From Minisyncoccota bacterium (GTDB lineage Bacteria; Patescibacteriota; Minisyncoccia; Phycocordibacterales; UBA2100): a stretch of DNA of 10,446 bases. Under the pieces are notes generated by a model. That model had not been told where the DNA came from and did not search any database. It worked only from the letters and a program-made list of their open reading frames with translations. The position numbers were made by a program, and so were the translations under genes. Every line of letters begins with the position of its first letter. Positions within the stretch are counted from its first letter, which is position 1. The DNA is taken from assembly GCA_018061585.1 (NCBI GenBank), contig JAGOTU010000026.1, forward strand, positions 1-10,446. The letters are read 5' to 3'. Below are positions 1 to 5,446 of the stretch, in pieces.

Positions 1-159
1 CTGTGGGCGTATCACTGGAATTCCGGTAGACGAATCAGGAATGGCGCGTTCGCCGCGAACAACACGCTCTTTTCGCGAATCGAACATGCCGATCTCACTC
101 GCTGGCTCGAGCGTCGAGGCCCTACAAAAAATGGTACCGACATCCATATGCCGGGCTGA
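1..159 (+). CDS. 3' end of an unrecognised gene (partial, 52 codons seen)
   Basis: An open frame runs from the first base of the window to a TGA at 157-159 and is followed within 10 bases by a strong intrinsic terminator, which supports a real gene end. The visible C-terminus is rich in aromatic and charged residues: it opens LWAYHWNSGRR, contains the segment FSRIEHADLTRWLERRG, and ends GTDIHMPG. There is no membrane segment or low-complexity tail. I do not recognise the family from this fragment. The start lies outside the window. The reading frame is the only one of the three open over this length on the plus strand, but 52 codons is short, so the call leans on the terminator. Confidence 0.6.
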   Translation: MWAYHWNSGRRIRNGAFAANNTLFSRIEHADLTRWLERRGPTKNGTDIHMPG

Positions 160-168
160 ACGATTCTC

Positions 169-196
169 AAGACCGCGACAGCGGTCTTGTTGTTTT
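169..196 (+). terminator. Intrinsic terminator of the first gene
   Basis: A perfect 8-bp stem (AAGACCGC at 169-176, GCGGTCTT at 181-188) with a GACA loop is followed by the T-rich run GTTGTTTT. It lies 9 bases after the TGA of the partial gene, the expected place for its transcription end. Confidence 0.85.
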
Positions 197-222
197 ATAC
201 ACACATCATAGAGCATGTGGGC

Positions 223-258
223 TTACGACACCCTTACGATGGTACGATTTTCGTAGCC
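223..258 (+). repeat. TTACGA short repeats and hairpin before the small ORF
   Basis: TTACGA occurs at 223-228 and 234-239, with a related TACGA at 243-247. The last copy pairs with TCGTA at 251-255 to form a small hairpin (GGTACGA/TCGTA-G-CC) that ends directly before the Shine-Dalgarno of the 272 ORF. This could be a protein site or a translation-control hairpin. The units are short, so chance is possible. Confidence 0.3.
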
Positions 259-271
259 AAGGGAGGGTGCG

Positions 272-487
272 ATGCCGATTCAAAAATGCCTGAGTTGCAA
301 CCTACTGACGACCGACCATCGACGATCGATGCTCGCGGTCTCACGCGCAGATGTAAAGCCGATTGATGGATTCTCGCTCAATCTGCACCAATGCATTCAA
401 AAAGGTGGACCCAAGCTGCCGCGAGTAGGCGGAAAGCAACAACTTGGCGAGGGAAGGTCCTCATACCCCCAGAATCAAATGCGCTGA
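272..487 (+). CDS. Small unrecognised protein, 71 aa (or a structured RNA)
   Basis: The ATG at 272 is preceded by a very strong Shine-Dalgarno, GGGAGGG at 261-267, with 4 bases between it and the ATG. The ORF ends at TGA 485-487, just before an intrinsic terminator, so it sits as an isolated unit between two terminators. The product would be basic, with a CxxC near its N-terminus (C6, C9), a third cysteine at 41 and no membrane segment. I recognise no family. The same stretch can form several short hairpins near its 3' end: GAGG/CCTC around 449-462, and TGCGC/GCGCA around 480-493 with the stop codon in its loop. A non-coding RNA is therefore a fair alternative, but the ribosome-binding site favours translation. 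No convincing -35/-10 was found upstream. Confidence 0.5.
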   Translation: MPIQKCLSCNLLTTDHRRSMLAVSRADVKPIDGFSLNLHQCIQKGGPKLPRVGGKQQLGEGRSSYPQNQMR

Positions 488-497
488 TGCGCAAAAG

Positions 498-530
498 AAA
501 CGACCGCCTTCCGGCGGTCGTTTGTTTTGT
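498..530. terminator. Bidirectional intrinsic terminator between the 272 ORF and rplU
   Basis: A perfect 11-bp stem (498-508 with 513-523) closes a TTCC loop. On the plus strand it is followed by GTTTTGT. Read on the minus strand the stem ends in TTT followed by CTTTTG. It lies 10 bases after the plus-strand stop and just past the rplU stop at 533, so it can end both convergent transcripts. Confidence 0.85.
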
Positions 531-532
531 CT

Positions 533-850
533 TTAGAGTGAGGTGATCTTCACTTTCGCGAGATCCTGGCGGTGTCCACGCTTCTTGAAGTAGCGGCTCT
601 TCTGCTTATAGCGGATGATCGTGATCTTCGGGCCGCGCTTATTGGTTACGAGCTCTCCTGTGACCTTCGCGCCCTTTACGAGCGGAGAGCCTACCGAAAC
701 GGCGCTACCGTCGTCGGTCAAAAGCACTGAATCAAAGGTGATCTTGTCGCCTGCGTTCTCTGCACCTTCGAGGCGCTCAATCTCAATAATGTCGTTCTCT
801 GCAACGACATACTGCTTGCCTCCTGTCTGAATGATAGCGATCTTTGCCAT
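533..850 (-). CDS. rplU: 50S ribosomal protein L21, 105 aa
   Basis: L21 is a large-subunit ribosomal protein that binds 23S rRNA. The N-terminus MAKIAIIQTGGKQYVV is the family signature, and the basic C-terminus (YKQKSRYFKKRGHRQ, then KVKITSL) matches the rRNA-binding tail. The length of 105 aa is normal. The ATG at 850 is chosen although the frame stays open upstream to 919: alignment with the family starts there, and a strong promoter lies inside the upstream extension. There is no Shine-Dalgarno; the -10 box ends 12 bases before the ATG, predicting a leader of about 5 nt. In many bacteria rplU is followed by rpmA (L27). Here the next thing downstream is a terminator, so rplU is a single-gene unit. 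Confidence 0.97.
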   Translation of the reverse strand: MAKIAIIQTGGKQYVVAENDIIEIERLEGAENAGDKITFDSVLLTDDGSAVSVGSPLVKGAKVTGELVTNKRGPKITIIRYKQKSRYFKKRGHRQDLAKVKITSL

Positions 851-862
851 AACGTTCGCGGC

Positions 863-891
863 ACTATACCTAAAAAGGCCAGAAAACGCAA
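863..891 (-). promoter_or_regulatory. rplU promoter, near-leaderless
   Basis: On the minus strand the -35 TTGCGT (886-891) is separated by exactly 17 bases from the -10 TATAGT (863-868). The -10 ends 12 bases before the rplU ATG, so the transcript should start about 5 nt upstream of it. No Shine-Dalgarno is present. Confidence 0.75.
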
Positions 892-913
892 CCTTTGGGC
901 GGCCTGATGCGGC

Positions 914-946
914 GATCAAAAGGAAAAGGCCCGCGTGCGGGCCTTT
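914..946 (-). terminator. Terminator of the 977-1480 gene
   Basis: A 10-bp stem (925-934 with 937-946, GC-rich core) is followed on the minus strand by TTTTCCTTTT. It lies 30 bases past the TAG of the upstream minus-strand gene and before the rplU promoter. Confidence 0.85.
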
Positions 947-962
947 AAGAACTTGATTCGGA

Positions 963-976
963 CGGCGTCGACGCCG
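963..976. repeat. Perfect 14-bp palindrome next to a stop codon
   Basis: CGGCGTCGACGCCG is self-complementary and abuts the TAG of the 977-1480 gene. In RNA it can form a 5-bp stem with a UCGA loop directly after the stop, 16 bases before the main terminator stem. It may help terminate or protect the 3' end, or be a protein site. Confidence 0.45.
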
Positions 977-1480
977 CTAGTCGTCAGTTCCGGTCCTGGC
1001 AACTTTCTGCGGCGGGAACCCGAGGGCGGTCTGGTAGTCGTTGTTCACCTGTCGGAACGCTTCATAGAAGGCGTCGCTGTGGTCGCCGGCCCAGTGGCGC
1101 ATAGCCTCCCTCAGCGCCAGGCTGAAATCGAAGGCTTCTACACCGAACGGATACTTTCTGCAGCAGCCGTGCTGGACCACCGCGTAGATCACGTCACGAC
1201 AACAGCTCATTGCCAGGTGGTGTCCCGAGAACGTCTGTGCCCGCATGAATTCCTCGCAGCGATCCATGTCATCCGAATAGACGACGAATCGGAAGGCCGA
1301 GCGGGCGATCACGACCGGAGTGATGCGGGTATCGTAGCCGCCGCCGGAGGCAAGCGCTGCGACCTGGAATAACACGCGGCCGCTCTGCTCATGATCGAGA
1401 CCGATCTTTGCCATCGCTGCTTCGTGCCCAATACTGTAGGCCCCCATATTGAAGCCGACTTTGCTCTCAAAAGCACCCAT
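977..1480 (-). CDS. Unrecognised soluble protein with paired cysteines, 167 aa
   Basis: I do not recognise this family. The start at 1480 is well supported: GGGAGG lies 6 bases upstream (1487-1492), behind a near-consensus promoter. The protein has no signal peptide or membrane helix. The N-terminal half is small-residue rich (AALASGGGYDTR around 41-52). The middle carries a possible metal or redox site: His87-His88, Cys93-Cys94, His104 and Cys106-Cys107, plus Cys75. The C-terminal third is helical and aromatic (REAMRHWAGDHSDAFYEAFR). The gene is monocistronic, with its own promoter and terminator, between rmuC and rplU. Metal binding is inferred only from the residue pattern; no function can be assigned. 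Confidence 0.8.
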   Translation of the reverse strand: MGAFESKVGFNMGAYSIGHEAAMAKIGLDHEQSGRVLFQVAALASGGGYDTRITPVVIARSAFRFVVYSDDMDRCEEFMRAQTFSGHHLAMSCCRDVIYAVVQHGCCRKYPFGVEAFDFSLALREAMRHWAGDHSDAFYEAFRQVNNDYQTALGFPPQKVARTGTDD

Positions 1481-1486
1481 TCGTAG

Positions 1487-1544
1487 CCTCCCTGTGCAGA
1501 ATTTGAACGGCCTCCTTTATACCACGAATATGGATATGTGTCTA
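1487..1544 (-). promoter_or_regulatory. Promoter and Shine-Dalgarno of the 977-1480 gene
   Basis: On the minus strand TAGACA (1539-1544) is a 5/6 match to the -35. A 17-base spacer separates it from TATAAA (1516-1521) within TGGTATAAA, which also supplies an extended -10. The predicted start of transcription is near 1509, giving a leader of about 29 nt that includes GGGAGG (1487-1492). A GTGT/ACAC inverted repeat (6-base loop) overlaps the -35. Confidence 0.75.
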
Positions 1545-1551
1545 GGAACAC

Positions 1552-2652
1552 TTACTCCTCCAAAAGTGTTGGTTTCTCTACTGTTTCCAGTGATAACTCG
1601 GTCGTTTCGCCGGTTATACGGATCACGTCCTTGTTGATCGCCTTGTACGCCTTCCCCGACTTTTCGTAGTGTCCCACTGCGGCAGAGAGCGACTTTCCGA
1701 GACTATTATGAGAATCCTGATACGCGGCCATATGCTTTCCGAGATCGGCGACGTTCTTGATGATGTCCTTTGCGGTCTCCTGGATCTTTGCGCGTTGGTT
1801 GCCGAAGAGCACCGTTTGCAAATACGCGAGGAATGTCGTCGGCGATGCGATGATCACATTCTTCTGTTGGTACGCATACTCGATCAGGTCGCGGGCATTT
1901 ACGCCCACGCCGACGTCATTGTTGAGCAGATCGTAATAGATCCCCTCTGCCGGTATGAACATGATCGCAAACGGCATCGTGCCTTCCTCCGGACGAATAT
2001 ATTTTGCTGTCTCATCGATGCGTTTTTTAATATCGCTCTTAAATTCCTTGCGATACAGATCCCGTCGCTGGTCGTCTGTCTCGTCTATAAGACGAATATA
2101 ATTCTCCAGCGGAAACTTGGCGTCGACCGGCAATATTCCATCGCGCGTCTTAATTGCAAAATCCACTTTGTCACCATTGGCGAACAAGTACTGAGTTTCA
2201 TATTGACCCGGTAGCACATTCGACAGGATCAGTTCCAGCGAGGCTTCACCCAGATTGCCTCGCTGCTTTTGATTCTTGAGCACACTCTCCAGCGATTTCA
2301 ATTGCTCTGCTATCGTAAACACCTGCTTCGTAGATTCCTTTGTTTCCGTAACGCCTTTGACGACTTCCGTGAGCTGCTGCGTTACGCGATCGGTAATTTG
2401 ATCCAGTTGCTGTTGAATATTCGAAATGGTCTTTTGTGAATGATCGGATTGCACTTGCATGCCATGGAACATACGATCCGTTCCCTCCCCCAGTTTCTTA
2501 TCGACAGCATTACGAAGCGCTTCCAGCTGTCCCTGCAAGAGTCCGAGACTCTGCGAATCATCACGCGCCTCCGGTTTCTTGAGGATCACGACGAGTACGG
2601 CCACCAGGACCGCGAGCAAGAGCACGATGATTATGACCGTTCCTATTTCCAT
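1552..2652 (-). CDS. rmuC: RmuC family DNA recombination protein, 366 aa
   Basis: RmuC proteins are predicted membrane-anchored nuclease-like proteins that limit recombination between inverted repeats. Residues 5-24 form a hydrophobic anchor, 35-130 are a predicted coiled coil rich in Gln, Lys and Glu, and 131-350 are the RmuC domain. That domain contains GNLGE (133-136 region), KVDFAIKT, the PVDAKFP motif with D177 and K179 of a PD-(D/E)xK-like fold, MPFAIMFIPAEGIYYDLL, and IIASPTTFLAYLQT. The short acidic tail ends at 366. The ATG at 2652 is chosen over the upstream in-frame start at 2676 because an extended -10 box (TGGTACAAT) lies between them, and the anchor follows directly. There is no Shine-Dalgarno; the mRNA is predicted to be leaderless. 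The gene is divergent from yqeY. Confidence 0.95.
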   Translation of the reverse strand: MEIGTVIIIVLLLAVLVAVLVVILKKPEARDDSQSLGLLQGQLEALRNAVDKKLGEGTDRMFHGMQVQSDHSQKTISNIQQQLDQITDRVTQQLTEVVKGVTETKESTKQVFTIAEQLKSLESVLKNQKQRGNLGEASLELILSNVLPGQYETQYLFANGDKVDFAIKTRDGILPVDAKFPLENYIRLIDETDDQRRDLYRKEFKSDIKKRIDETAKYIRPEEGTMPFAIMFIPAEGIYYDLLNNDVGVGVNARDLIEYAYQQKNVIIASPTTFLAYLQTVLFGNQRAKIQETAKDIIKNVADLGKHMAAYQDSHNSLGKSLSAAVGHYEKSGKAYKAINKDVIRITGETTELSLETVEKPTLLEE

Positions 2653-2658
2653 GCGGGG

Positions 2659-2667
2659 ATTGTACCA
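2659..2667 (-). promoter_or_regulatory. Leaderless rmuC promoter, extended -10
   Basis: TGGTACAAT on the minus strand combines a TGn element with the -10 TACAAT (2659-2664). The -10 ends exactly 6 bases before the ATG at 2652, which places the transcript start at or within a base of the start codon. No good -35 is visible. Confidence 0.65.
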
Positions 2668-2716
2668 CCGAGACAAATCGGCCGGGCAGCACGACCGTGT
2701 AGACTATCGTGCCTTT

Positions 2717-2725
2717 TGCTATACT
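2717..2725 (+). promoter_or_regulatory. Leaderless yqeY promoter, extended -10
   Basis: TGCTATACT contains a TGn element and a 5/6 -10 (TATACT, 2720-2725). The -10 ends exactly 6 bases before the ATG at 2732, predicting a leaderless mRNA. No convincing -35 was seen. It is divergent from the rmuC promoter in a 79-bp intergenic region. Confidence 0.7.
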
Positions 2726-2731
2726 CTCCGC

Positions 2732-3184
2732 ATGCTTACATCCCAAGTAAAGACCGACATGATCGCCGCCATGAAGGCGCGCGAACAGATCAAAGTCGAC
2801 ACACTCCGCGGGGCAATGACCGCTTTTACTAATGAGCTCGTTGCTAAGGGCCGCAAGCCGACAGAGGAACTTGCGGATACCGAGGCTGTCGCTGTGCTGA
2901 AGCGCCTCGCAAAGCAGCGCAAGGACTCGATCGAGCAGTTCACGACCGGCAATCGCCCGGAACTCGCCGCTAAGGAGGCAGATGAGCTCAAAATTCTCGA
3001 AGTATATCTTCCGCAAACTGTCAGTCGCGAGGCCATCAAGACCGTCGCCGAAGCAAAGAAGGTTGAGCTTGGTATCACAGACGCTTCCGGAGCAGGCAAA
3101 CTCATGGGCGCTGTCATCAAAGAATTCGCCGGAACTGCAGACGGCGCCGATGTAAAGGCGGTGGTGACCGAACTTTTGGCTTAA
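2732..3184 (+). CDS. yqeY: GatB/YqeY domain protein, 150 aa
   Basis: This is a stand-alone YqeY family protein, related to the C-terminal helical domain of the GatB amidotransferase subunit; in GatB that domain contacts tRNA. The exact role of free YqeY is not settled. Family features seen are the N-terminal KTDMIAAMKAREQIKVDTLRG, the central KRLAKQRKDSIEQFTTGNRPELAAKE, the conserved EADELKILEVYLPQ, and the C-terminal GAGKLMGAVIKEFAGTADGADVKAVV. The 150-aa length is typical. The frame is open further upstream (to 2459), but that extension is antisense to rmuC and the family match starts at MLTSQ. No Shine-Dalgarno is present. No terminator hairpin is evident before the next promoter at 3210. 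Confidence 0.95.
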   Translation: MLTSQVKTDMIAAMKAREQIKVDTLRGAMTAFTNELVAKGRKPTEELADTEAVAVLKRLAKQRKDSIEQFTTGNRPELAAKEADELKILEVYLPQTVSREAIKTVAEAKKVELGITDASGAGKLMGAVIKEFAGTADGADVKAVVTELLA

Positions 3185-3209
3185 AAGCTTGTTTATCCGG
3201 ACTATTCAC

Positions 3210-3238
3210 TAGACAATCATGTCTGGTGGTTGTATAAT
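3210..3238 (+). promoter_or_regulatory. Strong promoter of the 3287/3523 gene pair, with inverted repeat
   Basis: TAGACA (3210-3215, 5/6 match) lies 17 bases from a perfect TATAAT (3233-3238). Transcription should start near 3245, giving a leader of about 42 nt. An inverted repeat, AGACA-ATCA-TGTCT (3211-3224), overlaps the -35 and could be an operator. Confidence 0.8.
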
Positions 3239-3286
3239 GCGCGGTAGTAAACGAGTTCCCTCATTCATCAATTGGGAGCGTCTCAA

Positions 3287-3526
3287 ATGGCAGTGCGAGA
3301 TCAGACTGTGCAAGAGCTCACGACGAAAGTTGCTGAGCGCTGGCGCAGCAAGAAGCCGTACGACAGGACTACACTACCGAGCATGATCCGCGAAGCGATT
3401 CGCGGTCGCGGCATCACCGATAAGCGGGATGTCGGCGAACTCTTGCAGCGTGTAGCCGCCGAATGTGCGATGAGAAGCGCGTCGCATCGCAAAGCGGTCG
3501 CCGCATCGCGCAAGATCGCATCATGA
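3287..3526 (+). CDS. Unrecognised small basic protein, 79 aa
   Basis: I do not recognise this protein. The ATG at 3287 is chosen because GGGAG (3274-3278) lies 8 bases upstream and a consensus promoter precedes it. The product is predicted helical and strongly basic, with segments such as TTKVAERWRSKKPYDR and a C-terminal run rich in Ala, Ser, Arg and Lys (SHRKAVAASRKIAS). The middle, LPSMIREAIRGRGITDKRDVGELLQRVAAE, resembles a small helical DNA-binding or adaptor fold, but that is only an impression. Its TGA overlaps the ATG of the next gene (ATGA at 3523-3526), so the two are translationally coupled and probably act together. Confidence 0.7.
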   Translation: MAVRDQTVQELTTKVAERWRSKKPYDRTTLPSMIREAIRGRGITDKRDVGELLQRVAAECAMRSASHRKAVAASRKIAS

Positions 3527-3852
3527 TCGTGAACCACGAAGACTTCATCGTGGCGACCGTCGAAGGACAGACGCGCGCGATGAACAGATCGGGCCAAACG
3601 GTGCAGCTGGATTATAGGCGGACGATCAAGATCTTCCGCATCGCTGCAACGAAGTATGCCAAGGGTTGGGACATGGTCGATGCGCTCGAATTCGCACTCG
3701 ACATGAACCGTCCGTTCACAAGTGATGACGAGCGCCATGGGTACAAGTCGGCGTGCGGGATCGAGTTCTATAGGCGAAAAGTTGCAGGTATCAACGTCCA
3801 AGCAGACTTGGATCGCGACAGACCATTCGTCTCAAGAGAGCAGGACATGTGA
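3523..3852 (+). CDS. Unrecognised small protein coupled to the 3287 gene, 109 aa
   Basis: I do not recognise the family. The start at 3523 is chosen because it forms an ATGA overlap with the upstream stop, a common coupling arrangement; the longer frame from 3463 would overlap the first gene heavily. The N-terminal half, MIVNHEDFIVATVEGQTRAMNR then VQLDYRRTIKIFR, looks beta-rich. The rest is mixed and charged, with FALDMNRPFTSDDERHGYKS and a basic, aspartate-rich end. There is no membrane segment. The TGA at 3850-3852 lies inside the loop of the terminator hairpin, so the mRNA ends within a few bases of the coding sequence. Confidence 0.7.
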   Translation: MIVNHEDFIVATVEGQTRAMNRSGQTVQLDYRRTIKIFRIAATKYAKGWDMVDALEFALDMNRPFTSDDERHGYKSACGIEFYRRKVAGINVQADLDRDRPFVSREQDM

Positions 3853-3870
3853 TCGTTCCTGCTCTTTTTG
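3837..3870 (+). terminator. Terminator overlapping the end of the 3523 gene
   Basis: A 9-bp stem (AGAGCAGGA 3837-3845, TCCTGCTCT 3857-3865) with an 11-base loop is followed by TTTTTGTTTG. The stem begins inside the coding sequence and the stop codon is in the loop. The minus strand lacks a T-run, so it is a weaker stop for the convergent MFS gene. Confidence 0.8.
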
Positions 3871-3882
3871 TTTGGGCAAAAG

Positions 3883-5028
3883 CTAAAATGCGTGCTTGGT
3901 CGACACGCGAGCGACAGCGATCGAATACACAGCAACGATGGCGGTCACAAAGAATAAGACGAGCGCAAGGACCGGAAACGCAAAGAACGGAGCGAGCGCG
4001 ATGATCAAAAGACAAAATGCTATGCGACCGATCCCCTGACCCATATCCTTGAGTGCGGTGAACTCATCGACATACGAATTACTGTCGGCGGTCTGCTCGG
4101 ATGTAAGCAGATCGACTCCGCGCTGCGAGATCCCGCTCCCCGATTGATAGTACGTATCAACAAGAATGATGGAGAGCGGTGCGGCCACAGTTCCGCGCAG
4201 CATCCAGCCTGTGATAGTGAGTACGGAGAGCACGACAGGACGTTCTGTGTGCTTGTGGTATTTCGCAATGAGCGAGCGTGCGAAAATGGTGCACAGATAT
4301 GTCGCAGTGAGCACGAGTCCGAGCGCCGCGTACGACCATTTCAAGAGTACAAGCACAGCGATCGGCCAGAGTAATAGCAGCGCCGCTCCTTCGAAGCCGT
4401 TGCAGATCGCTTGCACGAGCGGTCGTCGGTGCGAATGAGTGAACAGGTGGTGGAAGGTCTCCCGGTAGCGCCAACTAAAGCCTTCGTGCGTATTTTTGAA
4501 CATGTATACCGGCACGATTGCGATCAGCGCGAGGATAGATGCAACAGCTAGCACCATCAAGGGAGCTGAGGGAGAAAGCGTCATTAAAAATCCGGATACA
4601 GCCGGAATGAAAGCAAGTGCGATATCTATGTTGCGCGAACGTGCGTGCTTTTTTGCAGCAAGCTCGTACGGTATCCAGTAGAGTGCGCGGTAGAGACCCA
4701 TCGCGATCGCGAACAGTACGATCGCGAGCGGAACCGACCCAAGTTTGCCCGAGAATCCGATCGCAAGTATGGCGTACGAGGCAGAAAGGGCTAAAAGCGC
4801 GTTCACCAGCATTCCCCGGATGCCATGACGAAGTCTTCGGGCCGTATACGGCGTTACGAGGATTGCGACTGTCTGCGCGAGCGCATACGAGCAGGCGGTC
4901 GCGACCAACGCCGAGAGCACAGTGCCCGAAAGCACAAAGAAGTATTGGAAAATGAACAGCCACGAGAATACATTGACGGCCGAAAGCGCCGCACGTGTGA
5001 GAAATCGATGTGCTGCAAATGGACTCAT
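3883..5028 (-). CDS. MFS-like 12-helix membrane transporter, 381 aa
   Basis: This is a polytopic inner-membrane protein resembling the major facilitator superfamily; the substrate is unknown. About 12 hydrophobic segments are visible, in two blocks separated by a basic, histidine-rich cytoplasmic linker around 180-205 (YMFKNTHEGFSWRYRETFHH). Features include the loop PYTARRLRHGIRG (60-72), an MFS-like A-loop position between helices 2 and 3, the segment LYRALYWIPYELAAKKHARSR (112-132), and EFTALKDMGQGIGRI (322-336) before the last helices. The start at 5028 (MSPFAAHRF) lies 5 bases after the stop of the upstream membrane gene, so the two are probably co-transcribed. A TATAAA just before the ATG might give an extra short transcript. 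Family assignment rests on topology, so confidence is moderate. Confidence 0.75.
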   Translation of the reverse strand: MSPFAAHRFLTRAALSAVNVFSWLFIFQYFFVLSGTVLSALVATACSYALAQTVAILVTPYTARRLRHGIRGMLVNALLALSASYAILAIGFSGKLGSVPLAIVLFAIAMGLYRALYWIPYELAAKKHARSRNIDIALAFIPAVSGFLMTLSPSAPLMVLAVASILALIAIVPVYMFKNTHEGFSWRYRETFHHLFTHSHRRPLVQAICNGFEGAALLLLWPIAVLVLLKWSYAALGLVLTATYLCTIFARSLIAKYHKHTERPVVLSVLTITGWMLRGTVAAPLSIILVDTYYQSGSGISQRGVDLLTSEQTADSNSYVDEFTALKDMGQGIGRIAFCLLIIALAPFFAFPVLALVLFFVTAIVAVYSIAVARVSTKHAF

Positions 5029-5033
5029 GGCTT

Positions 5034-5393
5034 TTATAGAGCGGACGACCGACGAGTTACAGCGGTCACAACGAACGGAACGGCAAGGAGCAGTCCGTAC
5101 CCGACCCATACATTGAGGTCACTGAATACTACCCATCCTGAAAGCGGAACGATCACGACGGCATCGAGTACCATCGCGATAAGCGCCCACCCGATCGCAT
5201 ACGGAATTACATCCCGTTCGCTCAAAAGACGGAGCGAGCGAGTGGCGATGACCGCAAGCACGACGAGAGTCGCGATCATGGCGATGTGAGCAAGGATGTT
5301 GGCGGAGAGTCCGTATGCGACAAATCCGGACCACACGAGGTGGAGGACGGCATATATCACAATGCCCCAACCAAGGAGCGGGCGCAGATGCAT
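5034..5393 (-). CDS. Unrecognised 4-helix membrane protein, 119 aa
   Basis: A small integral membrane protein with four predicted helices: roughly 7-28, 32-52, 64-89 and 94-112. A basic loop (TRSLRLLSERD) lies between helices 2 and 3. The C-terminus TRRSSAL is short and basic, suggesting a cytoplasmic end. I cannot place the family. It is followed after 5 bases by the MFS-like gene, so the two are probably one operon and the small protein might work with the transporter. The ATG at 5393 has no Shine-Dalgarno, but a CATAAT -10 box ends exactly 6 bases before it, predicting a leaderless mRNA. Confidence 0.8.
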   Translation of the reverse strand: MHLRPLLGWGIVIYAVLHLVWSGFVAYGLSANILAHIAMIATLVVLAVIATRSLRLLSERDVIPYAIGWALIAMVLDAVVIVPLSGWVVFSDLNVWVGYGLLLAVPFVVTAVTRRSSAL

Positions 5394-5399
5394 CTGTTC

Positions 5400-5405
5400 A
5401 TTATG
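5400..5405 (-). promoter_or_regulatory. Leaderless promoter of the membrane-protein pair
   Basis: CATAAT on the minus strand (5/6 -10 match) ends 6 bases before the ATG at 5393, the same geometry as rmuC and yqeY. There is no TGn element and no clear -35. Confidence 0.55.
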
Positions 5406-5446
5406 AGCGATGTGTCCGACTTCAGCCGCACCGTCTGTGGATATGT

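Noticed and set aside
400..470. Possible signal recognition particle RNA, suggested by GGAAAGCAACAACTTGG
   Set aside because: The conserved helix 8 loop sequences do not line up, and flanking pairing is not that of an SRP RNA.
851..919. N-terminal extension of rplU
   Set aside because: L21 proteins start at MAKIAIIQ; the extension contains the promoter.
935..1372. Plus-strand open frame of 145 codons opposite the Cys/His orphan
   Set aside because: No SD and no terminator on the plus strand; the minus-strand gene has SD, promoter and terminator.
1511..1519. Second SD-like AAAGGAGG upstream of the 977-1480 gene
   Set aside because: It overlaps the -10 box and has no start codon at a usable distance, so it would not be in the mRNA or would not serve a gene.
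2459..2731. N-terminal extension of the yqeY frame
   Set aside because: The extra 91 codons lie antisense to rmuC and across both promoters; YqeY proteins begin at the MLTSQ start.
4475..4963. Minus-strand open frame of 162 codons inside the MFS-like gene
   Set aside because: It is a frame-shifted shadow of the transporter with Cys- and Arg-rich composition and no start signals; the other frame gives regular membrane helices.
4825..5289. Plus-strand open frames antisense to the membrane-protein pair
   Set aside because: Arg-rich shadow translation without SD or promoter; the minus-strand genes explain the region.
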